Part shown: positions 1-9,701 of the stretch, in pieces
How positions within the stretch are numbered: the first letter of the stretch is position 1
Layout of the letters: every line of letters starts with the position of its first letter
Origin: Pseudescherichia vulneris NBRC 102420
GTDB lineage: Bacteria > Pseudomonadota > Gammaproteobacteria > Enterobacterales > Enterobacteriaceae
Length of the DNA: 54,124 nucleotides
Assembly (NCBI RefSeq): GCF_000759795.1
Contig: NZ_BBMZ01000011.1
Coordinates: forward strand, 1-54,124
Direction: 5' to 3'
The notes under the pieces: model-generated
Seen by the model: the letters and a program-made list of their open reading frames with translations, nothing else
What the model was told of the DNA's origin: nothing
Database searches by the model: none
Program-made: the position numbers and the translations under genes

Positions 1-954
1 CGCATAGGGGTAATACTGGTCGTAGATACTGCTGTCGATAAGGCCCACCCTGCCGCTGATAGCCCACGGCTTAAACGCAGATGCCTCGCTGGAAGAAATA
101 ATCCGGCTCGAATAGACCACCGCGGAGGACGCCTTCCAGACGCCACCAGAAATACCCGCGCTGGAACAGTTCATGTTCAGGTAGCCGCCGTATTGTGGGT
201 TCGATGGATCCTGTGGAATATAAATCCCGGAGGTGATACCGGGAGTAACCGCCACTGGGGATCCCGACGTTGCATCCCCCTCCAAAAGTCGCATGTTCAA
301 AGGCAGACAATTGCTGTGCCACACCATAGCTCCGTCCCGGTACAGGAAAAAGCCATGCGTAGGTATGTTAACGAGGTAGTTTGAGAAGATGTACATCCGG
401 CAGCCCGTTTGCGTCATGCCGCCCGTCTGCACGAACGAGAATCCGTAATTACCCCCCGCATTGTACTGCTGGTAAAAGGACGTCGGCATCCGCGCATCGC
501 CGTCGCGCGCCCGGATAAATGTCACGATTTTCTGACCCAGCGGGATTGATGAGGCGATATTCTGGCTACCCGGCGGAACATCAATCACGCTGACCAGGCA
601 AAACGGGGTGAAGTCAGGCGCCAGTTTAATTGTCCGGTTACCGTTGCCGTCGTAGGAGTAGAGCGAGAATCCGTAATAATCCGACTCCCGCCCCGTATTG
701 GGTGAGGCGAATACTACCAGTCGGATCGGCGTCGCCACATTCCATGAGACGACATTCCCGGAAACAGTTACCTGATACGGGTTATTAGTCGGCATCGCCT
801 GGATCACCGACTCGATAAGTAGCGACGCCTGGTAGGTACATCCGGCGGGGTAGGATTTGCTACCCGAACCGGAAATATCCAGCACATCCATCACGTAGTT
901 AACCGCCATCGAGTTTATGGCGTCAAACGAGGTTCCCTGGATAAATGTCTGCAT
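1..954 (-). CDS. Tail-tip associated protein downstream of J, partial
   Basis: An open minus-strand frame of 318 codons runs from an ATG at 954 to the window edge without a stop, so the C terminus is outside. The ATG overlaps the stop codon of the J-like gene by one base (TAATG), which points to translational coupling. The visible sequence is soluble, rich in Gly, Ser, Tyr and Asn, and has no signal peptide or clear membrane segment. It starts MQTFIQGTSFDAINSM. Position after J suggests a tail-fibre-related or tail-tip accessory protein. I do not recognise the family, so the role is inferred from context only. Confidence 0.75.
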   Translation of the reverse strand, partial: MQTFIQGTSFDAINSMAVNYVMDVLDISGSGSKSYPAGCTYQASLLIESVIQAMPTNNPYQVTVSGNVVSWNVATPIRLVVFASPNTGRESDYYGFSLYSYDGNGNRTIKLAPDFTPFCLVSVIDVPPGSQNIASSIPLGQKIVTFIRARDGDARMPTSFYQQYNAGGNYGFSFVQTGGMTQTGCRMYIFSNYLVNIPTHGFFLYRDGAMVWHSNCLPLNMRLLEGDATSGSPVAVTPGITSGIYIPQDPSNPQYGGYLNMNCSSAGISGGVWKASSAVVYSSRIISSSEASAFKPWAISGRVGLIDSSIYDQYYPYA

Positions 955-3900
955 TACAACCTCTGCCCCATAACTGCCGCCGGGCGTCCGTACTGGTCAT
1001 ACGAAACGAGCCGGTTATTGTCGAGCGTAAACCGGCCCTGGCCTGCGTTAGCGCCATTGATCTGTACAGCCCCTGTCCTGAAGTTGATAGACATACCCGT
1101 CTGCGCTGGCACGAAATTAACTGAATCGATCGTCTCAGCCAGTTTGGCGCGCGTAATGGTGGCGTCTCCAATGACGGTATCACGGATGATTACCTGCCCG
1201 TTCTGAATGACAAACGGCAGCGTCACCGTACTGCCAGCTGTAGTGGTAACGGCGAAGCGGTCAGCCAGGAAGACGATCTGTGACTGCATGCCACCTGGTG
1301 TGTTCTCTACGCCAATCCCCATCCCTGCTGCATAGTATTGTCCATTACTGGCAAGACCTACCTTGATGCTGTACATCGCGTTCAGCTTGCCGTTGACGTC
1401 AGCCAGCGCCTGGGCGTTTGTTGTCACTGACGAACTGACGCCACCGATCGTGGCCGTCAGCGAGGTGATCTGCGATGCCGTGGACTGCCGGTAATCAGCA
1501 AACGTCTGGTTGATGCTGTTGATCGAGGCGACAGCACTGTCCACCCGGGAGGACATCTGCAGCATGGACTGTGCAGTAGCTTCCCGGTCGCTGACCGCTA
1601 CCGTATCAATGCGGTCAATCTGGGCGCTGTTGGCAGCATTCACCGCCGTCAGGGTCCGCCGGGCACTGACCTGCGCCAGCGTGTTCTCAATCAGGGCTAC
1701 CGCCGTATTCTGCACACTGCCGCTGGCCTCCGATGTCTGGCCCGCCAGCTCATCGAACCGGGAGGCCGTGGCGCTGTCCAGCGTGGTGACCACCTGATCG
1801 AGTTCGGTGATCGCCGCGGTGTTTTGCGCCACCTGCTCAGTAGCTGCATCAGCTGCATCACTTGCCGCATCGGCTTTATCAGCGGCGGTTTTAGTTGCTG
1901 CCGTCAGTTGACTAACCGCCGTCGCCCGCGCTTCTTCCTCGGTGGCGATCGCCTCGCGCACCTCAGTGATGCCCGCTGCGTTTGCTGCCGTCGATGCATC
2001 CAGCCGGGTGACGTCGGTAACCCGCGCCTCGGTCTCTGTGGCAATCACCTGCCGCAGTTGCTCGAACTGCGCCGAGTTCTCACCGTTCTGGGCCGACTGC
2101 CGGAACGTCACTTCTGCGATGGCCAGAGCGTTTTTAATGACGCCCTCGGCAGTTTCCCGGTTTGCGCCGACGGCCGCCGCCAGCTGATCGGCATTTTCGG
2201 CTATTGAGGCAGCCATGTCCGCAACTGTCTGGCTTGTCTCGACAGCGTTCTTGATAAGGTCCTTGAAGAGTTCGGTGTCTTTGATCTGCTCCAGAATGGC
2301 GTCGGTGATGTCGCTGACATCGATACTCGCCTGCCCGCGCACCCAGTCGGTATAGCCCGACTCGTTACCGGTTTTGTCCACCAGCTGCGCGCGGTACCAG
2401 AAAATCTGCCCGGCCCGCAGGCCCATCTGCTGATACTTTCGCGCCGGGTACGGCACGTCGGCCAGCAGCATGGCGTCATCATCGGATCCAGTAACGCTGT
2501 ACTGAATTTCCGTCTTCAGCGTGTCGCCGGTGTTCTCTGAAAACCCCCAGTTAAGCTCGATGCCAAACACCACGTTATCCGACGCGGTGAGGCCGACAGG
2601 TTTAGGCGGATTGCCCACTTTGCCGGTTAACGCCACCTCATCCGAAAAACTCCAGACACTTGATGCGTCCATCGCATTAACGGCGCGCACGCGCACCAGG
2701 TAGCGGCCAGCATAAATACCCGTCACCTCAAAGCCCTGAGTTGAGGTACGCGGCACACTGACCCAGTTGCCGGAGTCTTTTCGCCACTGGGCCTCATAAG
2801 CTATGGCGCCGGGAACGGAATCCCAGGCCACACGCATAGTGGTGACAGCAATCCCCTGGTTGACCTGCGAGTAACTGTCGATTGAGACATTATCCGGGGG
2901 CGCCTGCACACCTGGCGGAATGACGCTGATTGGACGCTCATCGAGGCGGGCACCATGATCCACAGCGAAGTAAAGATCGGGGTTGTACGTTGTGCCGGTG
3001 ACCGCATAGGTGCCGTCGTTGTTGTCGGTGACGGCCGTTACGCGAAATAGCGCCATATACAGATCGTCAGCCTCGACCGCCCAGTTGCTTTCCGCTTCCG
3101 GCGTCTCGCTCCAGGGGGTGGTGACGGTAACCATGTCACCATTAACAGCCTGGACAGTGCGCGCCTGCGCAGATCCGGAAGGCAGGTTAACGAAAAGGCG
3201 ATCCCCTGGCTTGACGTCGGCTGCACGGTCAAGCTTAACGGTGCGCCCGTTCACTGCACTGATGCGCCCGCCGATAATACGCCCGGCCAGTTCATTCGCG
3301 GCCACACCAATAACTTTCCCTACCGACGGTACATCCAGGCCGGTATCGAACGTCACTACCTCGCCCGCCCCATTCGTCAACAGGATCCAGCGCCCGTGGC
3401 GGTTTGCCTCTGACTGGCGATCACACCCGATAGCCGTCAGCTCAATCTGGCGGTAGTCGTAGCGCATTGCCAGCTCGTTGTCGTAAACGGGTTCAGGTGT
3501 ATCTTTGTAATGATTTTTTGGATCTGACCAGTTGACCAGCGCCGTGGTGTAGCGCGTCGTCTCGCTGGGGTCGGAGAAGGTAAATTTGCCGTTGACCACG
3601 TTGGCATGATTGTAGATGTGCGAGGTGTCGTCCGGCATATCCGCCAGGACATACATGCGGTTGTCGCCCCAGTAGGTCATACCCCGGAACCGCGCCGCCA
3701 GGTCACGCAGCACCGTCCATGCGTCCGCCCGGTCCTGAATGTACACGTTGCAGCGGTGGCGTGGCTCCATGCCGCCTCTGCCATCCGGGATCAGCTGATC
3801 GCAATACTGCGCGATGCGGTACAGCTCCCAGCGGTCAAGCTGCTCAGAGCCAATACGCTGGCCGAGGCCAAAGCGCTCGCTCAGGACGATATCGTAGAAA

Positions 3901-4760
3901 ATCCAGGCCGGGTTATCGGTCCAGGCCCATTTAAAAGTGCCCGTCCAGGTCCCGCTGTAGGTCCGGGTCTCCGGATCATAGGTATCGGGCACCCGGATGA
4001 TCCGCCCTTTCGGGCTGCACACCACCTGCGGAATGCCGTTCGGGAACTGCCGGGCATCAAATTCAACGTACAGCAGCGCGGTATGCGGATAGCGAAGCTT
4101 GGCATCGATGATCTCGGTAACCGCCTGCACCTTCATCGTATCGACGACGTTGATGCTTGTGGCGTCCGGAGAGACGCGGCGCACGCGCAGCTGCCAGCCG
4201 GTGGTGGCCTTCGGCAGGTTTATACGGTGGCTTCGCTCGTAGAGAGTCGTCGCCTTGTCGTCCACAACACCGTTAATCACCGTCTCGTATGTGCCGCCAT
4301 CAACAGACAGATCGATGGCGTATTCCACACGGGTACCAACCTTGTCGCCGTTATCCTTCTGCCAGAGCAGGGTCGCCCAGCCTACGCGGACCCGTACCGC
4401 TGACAACTGCGTGTTCGAAATTGCGCGGATGTACGGCACAGCGAACTTCAGCTCATAGCCAACAGTCAGCTCGTTTTCAACGCCGGGGAAGCCCTGAATG
4501 TAAGACTGGTCCTGCACACCGGATCGGAACTCCCAGACCACACCGGGGAAGTTTTCCGAGCCGTCAGTGTTCTGCAGCGGTGTATAAGAAGTTCCGTCAC
4601 CGAAAAAAATTGTCTGCCCTGTCAGCCCGCCGGCAAACTCCCCTTCGCCCAGGGCGATCAGCATCTTGGCCCGGGCGATCGACTGGGCGCTGTCCGGAGA
4701 CTCAACCGGAGTGTGCCCCTTTTTGCTGCCACTCTTGCGGCCTTTTATTTTCGTGGTCAT
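954..4760 (-). CDS. J: Tail tip / host specificity protein J
   Basis: This 1268-residue protein is the lambda gpJ-type central tail protein that contacts the host receptor; lambda J is 1132 residues. The N-terminal part (about 1-600) has the tail-hub sequence typical of the family. Two fibronectin type III-like domains follow at about 620-715 and 718-800. A long helical, Ala/Thr/Glu-rich coiled-coil stretch spans roughly 820-1080. The C-terminal beta-rich DUF1983-like domain includes the block YSIKVGLASNGQYYAAGMGI at about 1125. Gene order K-I-J is the lambda order. The receptor-specific C terminus usually varies between phages, so the host receptor cannot be inferred. Confidence 0.95.
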   Translation of the reverse strand: MTTKIKGRKSGSKKGHTPVESPDSAQSIARAKMLIALGEGEFAGGLTGQTIFFGDGTSYTPLQNTDGSENFPGVVWEFRSGVQDQSYIQGFPGVENELTVGYELKFAVPYIRAISNTQLSAVRVRVGWATLLWQKDNGDKVGTRVEYAIDLSVDGGTYETVINGVVDDKATTLYERSHRINLPKATTGWQLRVRRVSPDATSINVVDTMKVQAVTEIIDAKLRYPHTALLYVEFDARQFPNGIPQVVCSPKGRIIRVPDTYDPETRTYSGTWTGTFKWAWTDNPAWIFYDIVLSERFGLGQRIGSEQLDRWELYRIAQYCDQLIPDGRGGMEPRHRCNVYIQDRADAWTVLRDLAARFRGMTYWGDNRMYVLADMPDDTSHIYNHANVVNGKFTFSDPSETTRYTTALVNWSDPKNHYKDTPEPVYDNELAMRYDYRQIELTAIGCDRQSEANRHGRWILLTNGAGEVVTFDTGLDVPSVGKVIGVAANELAGRIIGGRISAVNGRTVKLDRAADVKPGDRLFVNLPSGSAQARTVQAVNGDMVTVTTPWSETPEAESNWAVEADDLYMALFRVTAVTDNNDGTYAVTGTTYNPDLYFAVDHGARLDERPISVIPPGVQAPPDNVSIDSYSQVNQGIAVTTMRVAWDSVPGAIAYEAQWRKDSGNWVSVPRTSTQGFEVTGIYAGRYLVRVRAVNAMDASSVWSFSDEVALTGKVGNPPKPVGLTASDNVVFGIELNWGFSENTGDTLKTEIQYSVTGSDDDAMLLADVPYPARKYQQMGLRAGQIFWYRAQLVDKTGNESGYTDWVRGQASIDVSDITDAILEQIKDTELFKDLIKNAVETSQTVADMAASIAENADQLAAAVGANRETAEGVIKNALAIAEVTFRQSAQNGENSAQFEQLRQVIATETEARVTDVTRLDASTAANAAGITEVREAIATEEEARATAVSQLTAATKTAADKADAASDAADAATEQVAQNTAAITELDQVVTTLDSATASRFDELAGQTSEASGSVQNTAVALIENTLAQVSARRTLTAVNAANSAQIDRIDTVAVSDREATAQSMLQMSSRVDSAVASINSINQTFADYRQSTASQITSLTATIGGVSSSVTTNAQALADVNGKLNAMYSIKVGLASNGQYYAAGMGIGVENTPGGMQSQIVFLADRFAVTTTAGSTVTLPFVIQNGQVIIRDTVIGDATITRAKLAETIDSVNFVPAQTGMSINFRTGAVQINGANAGQGRFTLDNNRLVSYDQYGRPAAVMGQRL

Positions 4761-4771
4761 ATTTCGCCCAT

Positions 4772-4794
4772 AAAAAAAGCCGCCATAAGGCGGC
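4772..4794 (-). terminator. Intrinsic terminator between tail genes I and J
   Basis: Read on the minus strand, a perfect GCCGCC/GGCGGC 6-bp stem with a TTAT loop is followed by seven T residues. It lies between the stop of gene I and the start of J, inside the late operon. Q-modified polymerase would have to read through it. Confidence 0.7.
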
Positions 4795-4811
4795 CCGGGA
4801 TGAAAAGAGAA

Positions 4812-5399
4812 TTACTGCTGGTCTTCGGTGTAGATGCCCGCCGAAATGATGGCCCCGCCAATTTCACGCTGCCCGTACAGCAGCGGTACCGGGTTACCGG
4901 CGGCAGTGGTATTCACCGGACCGCCGAACGCATAGGAGGGTTTATTGTCCGGATCCTCCCGCGAACGCAGCCCGGCCACCTGCGGAGAAAGCATCTGAAC
5001 CACGCCGCCGACGGCCATAGATCCGGCAGCAGCATACAGCGCACCCTGCGTGGCAGCGGTCCAGCCGATCGGGTTCCACCAGGCAAAGGCGGCGATGGCG
5101 GCGGCGGCCACGATCTGGAACACGCCCGCGCGCTTACTGCCGCGAATGACAGGAATAATGCGCAGCTCATTACCGGCGCTGCACATCCCGAACTCGTCCT
5201 CCCCGATGTTGCGACGGTTGCGGAAGATAACGAAATCAAGGCCCAGCGCCCGCGCCTGCCGCATCCAGGCCTCAAAGCCGTCAATAGTCGCCGAGAGCGC
5301 CCGGAAAACCTCCTTCGACGTATCGAGCACGCGGTAATGGGTTCGCCCGAAGCGCTGCGCCATTGAGCCGCTCAGTTTGATCACGGTGCAGTTCTGCAT
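4812..5399 (-). CDS. I: Tail assembly protein I
   Basis: A 195-residue lambda gpI-like protein needed for assembly of the tail tip. A hydrophobic, Ala/Trp-rich segment at about 95-135 (AAAIAAFAWWNPIGWTAATQ and following) is characteristic of this family. The N terminus contains the family pattern GRTHYRVLDTSKEVFRAL. It is shorter than lambda gpI (223 residues). The start codon at 5399 overlaps the last base of the K-like stop, as expected for coupled tail genes. Confidence 0.9.
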   Translation of the reverse strand: MQNCTVIKLSGSMAQRFGRTHYRVLDTSKEVFRALSATIDGFEAWMRQARALGLDFVIFRNRRNIGEDEFGMCSAGNELRIIPVIRGSKRAGVFQIVAAAAIAAFAWWNPIGWTAATQGALYAAAGSMAVGGVVQMLSPQVAGLRSREDPDNKPSYAFGGPVNTTAAGNPVPLLYGQREIGGAIISAGIYTEDQQ

Positions 5400-6109
5400 T
5401 ACATCAACTCCTGATGTCGGACAATTTTGATGGTCCGGTCGAGGTAATAGCCCCCGTACGGCACCCGCTGGCTCAGCTGTCCGTACATGTGATGCAACAG
5501 CATGTTGCCCTCCAGCAGCACACCGGCATGGTTTGCCACAGGCGACTGGACCTGCATGATGACCACATCGCCCGGGCGCGGCGGCCCGCTGAATTCACGG
5601 AAACCACATTCGTACCAGTTATCCATATACAGGTTTTCGCCCTGCTCCCACCAGTGGCGCTCCACGCTGTAATTGGGCAGCGTGATGCCATGTTCTGTGC
5701 GGAAGTAATCCATCAGCAGCGTCCAGCAGTCGGCGTGCCCCAGTACGAACTGGCGGCCAGTCAGCGGACGATCGCCGCGGGGCGTGATAGTGCGGATATC
5801 GCCCTCAGGCCATGAGGCGATCACCCAGGGCACCTCGGTGGCATCACACATCAGCATGTCAAGCTCGCTGGGCTGTGTGGTTGCTCCGTCGCCCGGATGG
5901 CTGTGAACCACGGCCACCACCGTGCCCTGGTCCTCCGCTGCGGCATAATCCTCGGGGGCGATCTCGAACTGCTCACCGGGGGCGGCGGCGCGGTTCTCGC
6001 AGGGAATGTATTTTTCTACCCGGCCCTTCTGGATAACCAGCCCGCAGCACTCTGAGGGGAAAGCTGATTCAGCGTGCGCCAGAATGGCACTGATCGTTTT
6101 ACTGCGCAT
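5399..6109 (-). CDS. K: Tail assembly protein K, JAMM peptidase plus NlpC/P60
   Basis: A 236-residue two-domain protein. The N-terminal half is a Mov34/MPN/JAB1-like metalloprotease-type domain, with SECCGLVI near residue 20 and the zinc-ligand pattern HSHPGD near 69. The C-terminal half is an NlpC/P60 cysteine peptidase-like domain, with catalytic Cys in GHADCWTL (about 128) and His in ANHAGVLL (about 194). Lambda-type K proteins combine these folds at the tail tip, where they are thought to help tip maturation or cell-wall passage. It sits between L and I, as in lambda. Confidence 0.93.
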   Translation of the reverse strand: MRSKTISAILAHAESAFPSECCGLVIQKGRVEKYIPCENRAAAPGEQFEIAPEDYAAAEDQGTVVAVVHSHPGDGATTQPSELDMLMCDATEVPWVIASWPEGDIRTITPRGDRPLTGRQFVLGHADCWTLLMDYFRTEHGITLPNYSVERHWWEQGENLYMDNWYECGFREFSGPPRPGDVVIMQVQSPVANHAGVLLEGNMLLHHMYGQLSQRVPYGGYYLDRTIKIVRHQELM

Positions 6110-6111
6110 GG

Positions 6112-6870
6112 TTAACTCCTGAGAAGGGAAGCGCCTGGCATACCGCCAAAATCCAGCTCCTCGTTTTCGCCGAATCGCGGTTTACAGCCGGTCGAAAGCA
6201 GGCCGGAACAGACATCCAGCGCCGGGTCATCCACCTGATTACCGTCTTTATCGAACCAGCCGTTTTGCCCGGCGTAGGTGCAGCCGTTACCGGTTTTATA
6301 CCAGCCCCGCATGCACCAGGTACACAGCGGCTGGATCTGGCGCGTCGGGATCTGTTGGCCGCGCAGGTCGGCGGGACTGGACAGCTCAAACTCCACCGTT
6401 TCGTCATCGCCGCCGGATTTACGATCCACATAAAAGACCTGCTTGCGCTCCTCCAGCGGGTCGGCATCCGGATTGCCCTGCGAAAAATTGCGGGCATCCA
6501 GATAGTGGGCAAAGGTTTCATGGATAGTGACCTTCGCCCGGGCCATGCCCTGGAACCGGCGACACAGCGCGCCGATGGTTCCCTTGATATTTGCCACGGT
6601 CAGTTTTGGCCTGGCGCTCTGGCCGTCGCTGCTGAAGGACAGCCCTTCCAGCTGGAAAGGCCAGGCGCTGTACTCCACTCCCTGCCACCATAGCGACTTC
6701 GGATCGAGAAGAGTTTCGTCTCCTCCTGCTGCGGCAAGCTCGGCCTCGGTGTGTGCGATCGTCTCGTTGTGAAATCGCAGGATGCCGGCGCCGAACGCCG
6801 AGCCGTCCACCTCCAGCAGTTTGACCTTTTCGCCGGGCTCCAGCTTCTGTACGTCAGATGAAATGCTCAT
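6112..6870 (-). CDS. L: Minor tail protein L
   Basis: A 252-residue lambda gpL-like tail-tip protein. I chose the ATG at 6870 because it overlaps the stop of gene M as ATGA; the open frame extends 38 codons further upstream without support. The C-terminal third holds a cysteine cluster (CTWCMRG, GNGCTYAG, CSGLLSTGC). Lambda gpL is known to bind a [4Fe-4S] cluster through C-terminal cysteines, so the same is likely here. It forms part of the tail hub with M, K, I and J. Confidence 0.93.
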   Translation of the reverse strand: MSISSDVQKLEPGEKVKLLEVDGSAFGAGILRFHNETIAHTEAELAAAGGDETLLDPKSLWWQGVEYSAWPFQLEGLSFSSDGQSARPKLTVANIKGTIGALCRRFQGMARAKVTIHETFAHYLDARNFSQGNPDADPLEERKQVFYVDRKSGGDDETVEFELSSPADLRGQQIPTRQIQPLCTWCMRGWYKTGNGCTYAGQNGWFDKDGNQVDDPALDVCSGLLSTGCKPRFGENEELDFGGMPGASLLRS

Positions 6871-7205
6871 GGATGAAATGCCTGTGTGAAGGTGGTGCTG
6901 AGGGTGTAGAGACCGGCACCGTGGGTAACAATATTGACGGATTCGGATCGGTAAAGACCTGCGGGTTCGAGAGGCGGCTTCCACTGAAAAGATTTCCAGC
7001 CCGCGTGCCGCTCAAGAAAGGCTTTTATCTCCAGAATATAGGTCTCCTTTCCGGTAAAGCTGACGGTCCATTGCGGCGTCCTGGGGTTGATACCGTCGCC
7101 CGACACCTGGGCATATCCGTCCCCGAACTGCGCCTTACGCGTCCGGAAACTGGTGTCACTTTGTGCGCCGACACGCGGGCACCAGGTAAAAGTTTCTACG
7201 GCCAA
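6867..7205 (-). CDS. M: Minor tail protein M
   Basis: A 112-residue protein of the lambda gpM family (lambda M is 109 residues), starting MAVETFTWCPRVGAQSDT. The family is a small beta-rich tail-tip component linking the tube distal end to L. The gene lies between the tape-measure gene and L, overlaps L by four bases and starts three bases after H ends. Confidence 0.93.
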   Translation of the reverse strand: MAVETFTWCPRVGAQSDTSFRTRKAQFGDGYAQVSGDGINPRTPQWTVSFTGKETYILEIKAFLERHAGWKSFQWKPPLEPAGLYRSESVNIVTHGAGLYTLSTTFTQAFHP

Positions 7206-7207
7206 GG

Positions 7208-9664
7208 TTAAACTCCTTTGATTGCCCGCCAGAGAGGTGTGCCGGGGCGGCTGACTTCATCGTTGACCGTGCGCAGGATCGCATCCGTAAGCTGGCGGCC
7301 AGCGGCGCTGGCAATACCCTGGCTGGCCGGCTGCTGCGTCTGGGAGTTGAAATTGATATCGCCGATACTGACGGACAGGCCGCCGCCCTGCCCCTGACCG
7401 GAATCCAGTGCCCGGACACCCAGCGAGCCGTCGGCGGCACGCGTCAGCGGCATGATCGCCTCCGGCCCGGCTTCACCCATCAGGCCAGCGCCTTTAGCGA
7501 ACGCGAACATGGTCGGGCTGTTGACGATGCTGTTGCTGAACTTGCTCAGATCGGCGGATTCGTACACTCCGCCTTTGGCATTTAGCTTTACGCCTGCCGC
7601 CGCGCTGGCATATGAACCTGAAGGCGTGCTGCCGCCCGCTGCCGCGCCAAAGCTGAAAAGCGAGCCGATACTGCTGACAGCGTTGGCGATTGCCATATTA
7701 ACCAGCACGGTCTGGATCGACTTCAGGACGCTGACGCTCCAGTCCTTCCAGGAAGCCTCGTTATCGTTGAGCATATCGACAATATTGCTGGTAATGCCGG
7801 ACATCGCGCTCTGCATTGCGCTGGCAGCCTGAGAGGAGTAGTTCGTGGCGTCATCAACCCAGTTAGCCAGGCCGTCGCGCGCACCGGTCACCCAGTCGGC
7901 GTCGAGCTGGTCTATCTGCTGGTAGTAGGATTCGTAGTTGCCGAGGCGCTCGGCCTGGGCCTTTTCGAGCTCACCTGTATAGCGGTCGTACTCGCCCTGG
8001 TTCTTGATTTCACCAGTCAGGTAACGAAGCTGCAGATCAGCGCGCTTTTCGTTAAATTCCCGCTCGACGGCCAGCCGCTCGCGCATACGATCCCGCGCCT
8101 TGTCACCCATGCCAGCACCTACGATATCGGCATTGAGGGTGGCGGCGCTGTTCGCGTTCTCGCGCTGCAGGTTCGCCACGTATTCGGCCACTTTAAGATT
8201 GTCTTCATTGGCCTTTTTAACAGCATTAAGCCGATCTACCTCTGTGGCCAGTTGCTCAAGGTGCTGGCGCTGCGTCGCGTTAAGCCCCTCCAGTTTGCCG
8301 TCAGCGATATCAAACTGCAGCTTCTGCTGCTCTGTAACCTCAGCTGATTTTTTACCCGTCGTGTCGATCAGGGCTATCTGGCGAAGGTAGCTTTGCTCTG
8401 TAGCTTTGAAGGCACCCTCAAGCTTTTTAGCTCCGGCGTCAACCGTTGGCTTGCCGTTTACCTCATTAACTCCAAGCGCAAATGAACCCGCTGGCGCCGT
8501 GGTAGCTTGAGTCGTGGGAGGGAGATTCACAGCATTTTTTTGTTCTGACAGCTTTTCACGCTGTTCGATTAATCCCTTTAGCTCTTGACTCAAGGTTTTT
8601 ACGCTGTCATCCCCGCCTGTTAGCCAGCCAAAGAAAGACTCACCTTGGGAATAGAAACCGTCTCGCCCCGAAAGGTTTCCCTGAAGATATTCAATACGCT
8701 CATTTATCTGATCGATATTTGACATATCGACATTCCCGCCTAAGGCGGCCATTCTATTTCCCGACGCTACTGCAAGCTTACCAGCCTCAGATGCCGCCTT
8801 TGCCATCCATCCCGCCAGCCCAGCTATCTGGCTCACAAGAGAAGCCAGGCCTTGCAAAACAGAAGGATCGGTTAAGATGTTTTTTACATCGCTGAGAGAC
8901 TTATTTAATTGAGACAAGTCTACTTTTGCGAGTCCACTAGCGATTTCAATTTTCAGCCCTTTAACTTGAGCATCTATATCTTGAAAAAGCTCGTTAACTT
9001 TCAACAGGTCATTAATAGACTTGGCGTCAGGAGCAACACCATAATCTTTAGCTTGTTGAATAAATGACTTTAATTTTTCATTATTATTATCAAAAAGCGG
9101 GAGTAGTTTTGATAAGTCATTACCAAGACTTTCAAGAATGGTTATCTTCCCGGCGTTAGTAGAGACTTTACTTAAAGCCTCACCAATAGCCAAAAGTTGT
9201 TTATCTGGAGTGGTTTTGGATAACTTATCTGCTGATAAACCCAACGCATTTAGCGCATCAACAGCCTCACCTGACTTATTAAGTACAGCATCACCAATTT
9301 TATCGCCAATATCTTTGAAAATATCAGCCATCTGGTCACCAGATACCCCGGCTTTTTCTGCTGCAAACTGCCACGCAAGAAGCTCTTGGGTCGAGACGCG
9401 CAGAGATTTTGCCCAGCGATCGGTTTCTGTGATTTGCTCAGAAGTGGACTTCAGCAAAACAATGCCAGCAGCGCTTGCGGTTACCGCCGCACCTGCCGCA
9501 GCGACCCCTACTGACGAAATAGCTGAACCGACAGCTTTAGCGTCTTCCTCTATTTGCTTGCGCCATTTCCCTGATGAGCGCTCGGCCTTATCCATTCCCG
9601 CAACAAAACCGCCCACCTTGGCTATTAGATCTATCGTGAGGGTGCCAAGAGATTTACTAGCCAT
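7208..9664 (-). CDS. H: Tail tape-measure protein H
   Basis: An 818-residue tape-measure protein that sets tail length and is ejected with the DNA. The N terminus starts MASKSLGTLTIDLIAKVGGF. A hydrophobic stretch lies near residues 46-72, followed by long helical and coiled-coil regions. The C-terminal motif GEAGPEAIMPL is common to lambda-type tape measures. Lambda H is 853 residues. The 5' half (about 8700-9660) is visibly more AT-rich than the 3' half, which suggests mosaic assembly. Unlike in lambda, a moron gene separates it from G/T. Confidence 0.95.
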   Translation of the reverse strand: MASKSLGTLTIDLIAKVGGFVAGMDKAERSSGKWRKQIEEDAKAVGSAISSVGVAAAGAAVTASAAGIVLLKSTSEQITETDRWAKSLRVSTQELLAWQFAAEKAGVSGDQMADIFKDIGDKIGDAVLNKSGEAVDALNALGLSADKLSKTTPDKQLLAIGEALSKVSTNAGKITILESLGNDLSKLLPLFDNNNEKLKSFIQQAKDYGVAPDAKSINDLLKVNELFQDIDAQVKGLKIEIASGLAKVDLSQLNKSLSDVKNILTDPSVLQGLASLVSQIAGLAGWMAKAASEAGKLAVASGNRMAALGGNVDMSNIDQINERIEYLQGNLSGRDGFYSQGESFFGWLTGGDDSVKTLSQELKGLIEQREKLSEQKNAVNLPPTTQATTAPAGSFALGVNEVNGKPTVDAGAKKLEGAFKATEQSYLRQIALIDTTGKKSAEVTEQQKLQFDIADGKLEGLNATQRQHLEQLATEVDRLNAVKKANEDNLKVAEYVANLQRENANSAATLNADIVGAGMGDKARDRMRERLAVEREFNEKRADLQLRYLTGEIKNQGEYDRYTGELEKAQAERLGNYESYYQQIDQLDADWVTGARDGLANWVDDATNYSSQAASAMQSAMSGITSNIVDMLNDNEASWKDWSVSVLKSIQTVLVNMAIANAVSSIGSLFSFGAAAGGSTPSGSYASAAAGVKLNAKGGVYESADLSKFSNSIVNSPTMFAFAKGAGLMGEAGPEAIMPLTRAADGSLGVRALDSGQGQGGGLSVSIGDINFNSQTQQPASQGIASAAGRQLTDAILRTVNDEVSRPGTPLWRAIKGV

Positions 9665-9673
9665 TTTTTCTCC

Positions 9674-9698
9674 AAAAAAAACCCCGCTAAGCGGGGCT
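9674..9698 (-). terminator. Intrinsic terminator after the 9702-10166 moron
   Basis: On the minus strand, CCCCGC-TTA-GCGGGG is followed by eight T residues. It lies directly after the membrane-protein gene and just before the tape-measure start, so it can end a separate moron transcript. Confidence 0.75.
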
Positions 9699-9701
9699 CA
9701 T

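Noticed and set aside
3606..4403. 265-residue ORF opposite J
   Set aside because: Composition is Arg/His/Pro-rich, it lies fully antisense to a recognised gene, and has no ribosome site.
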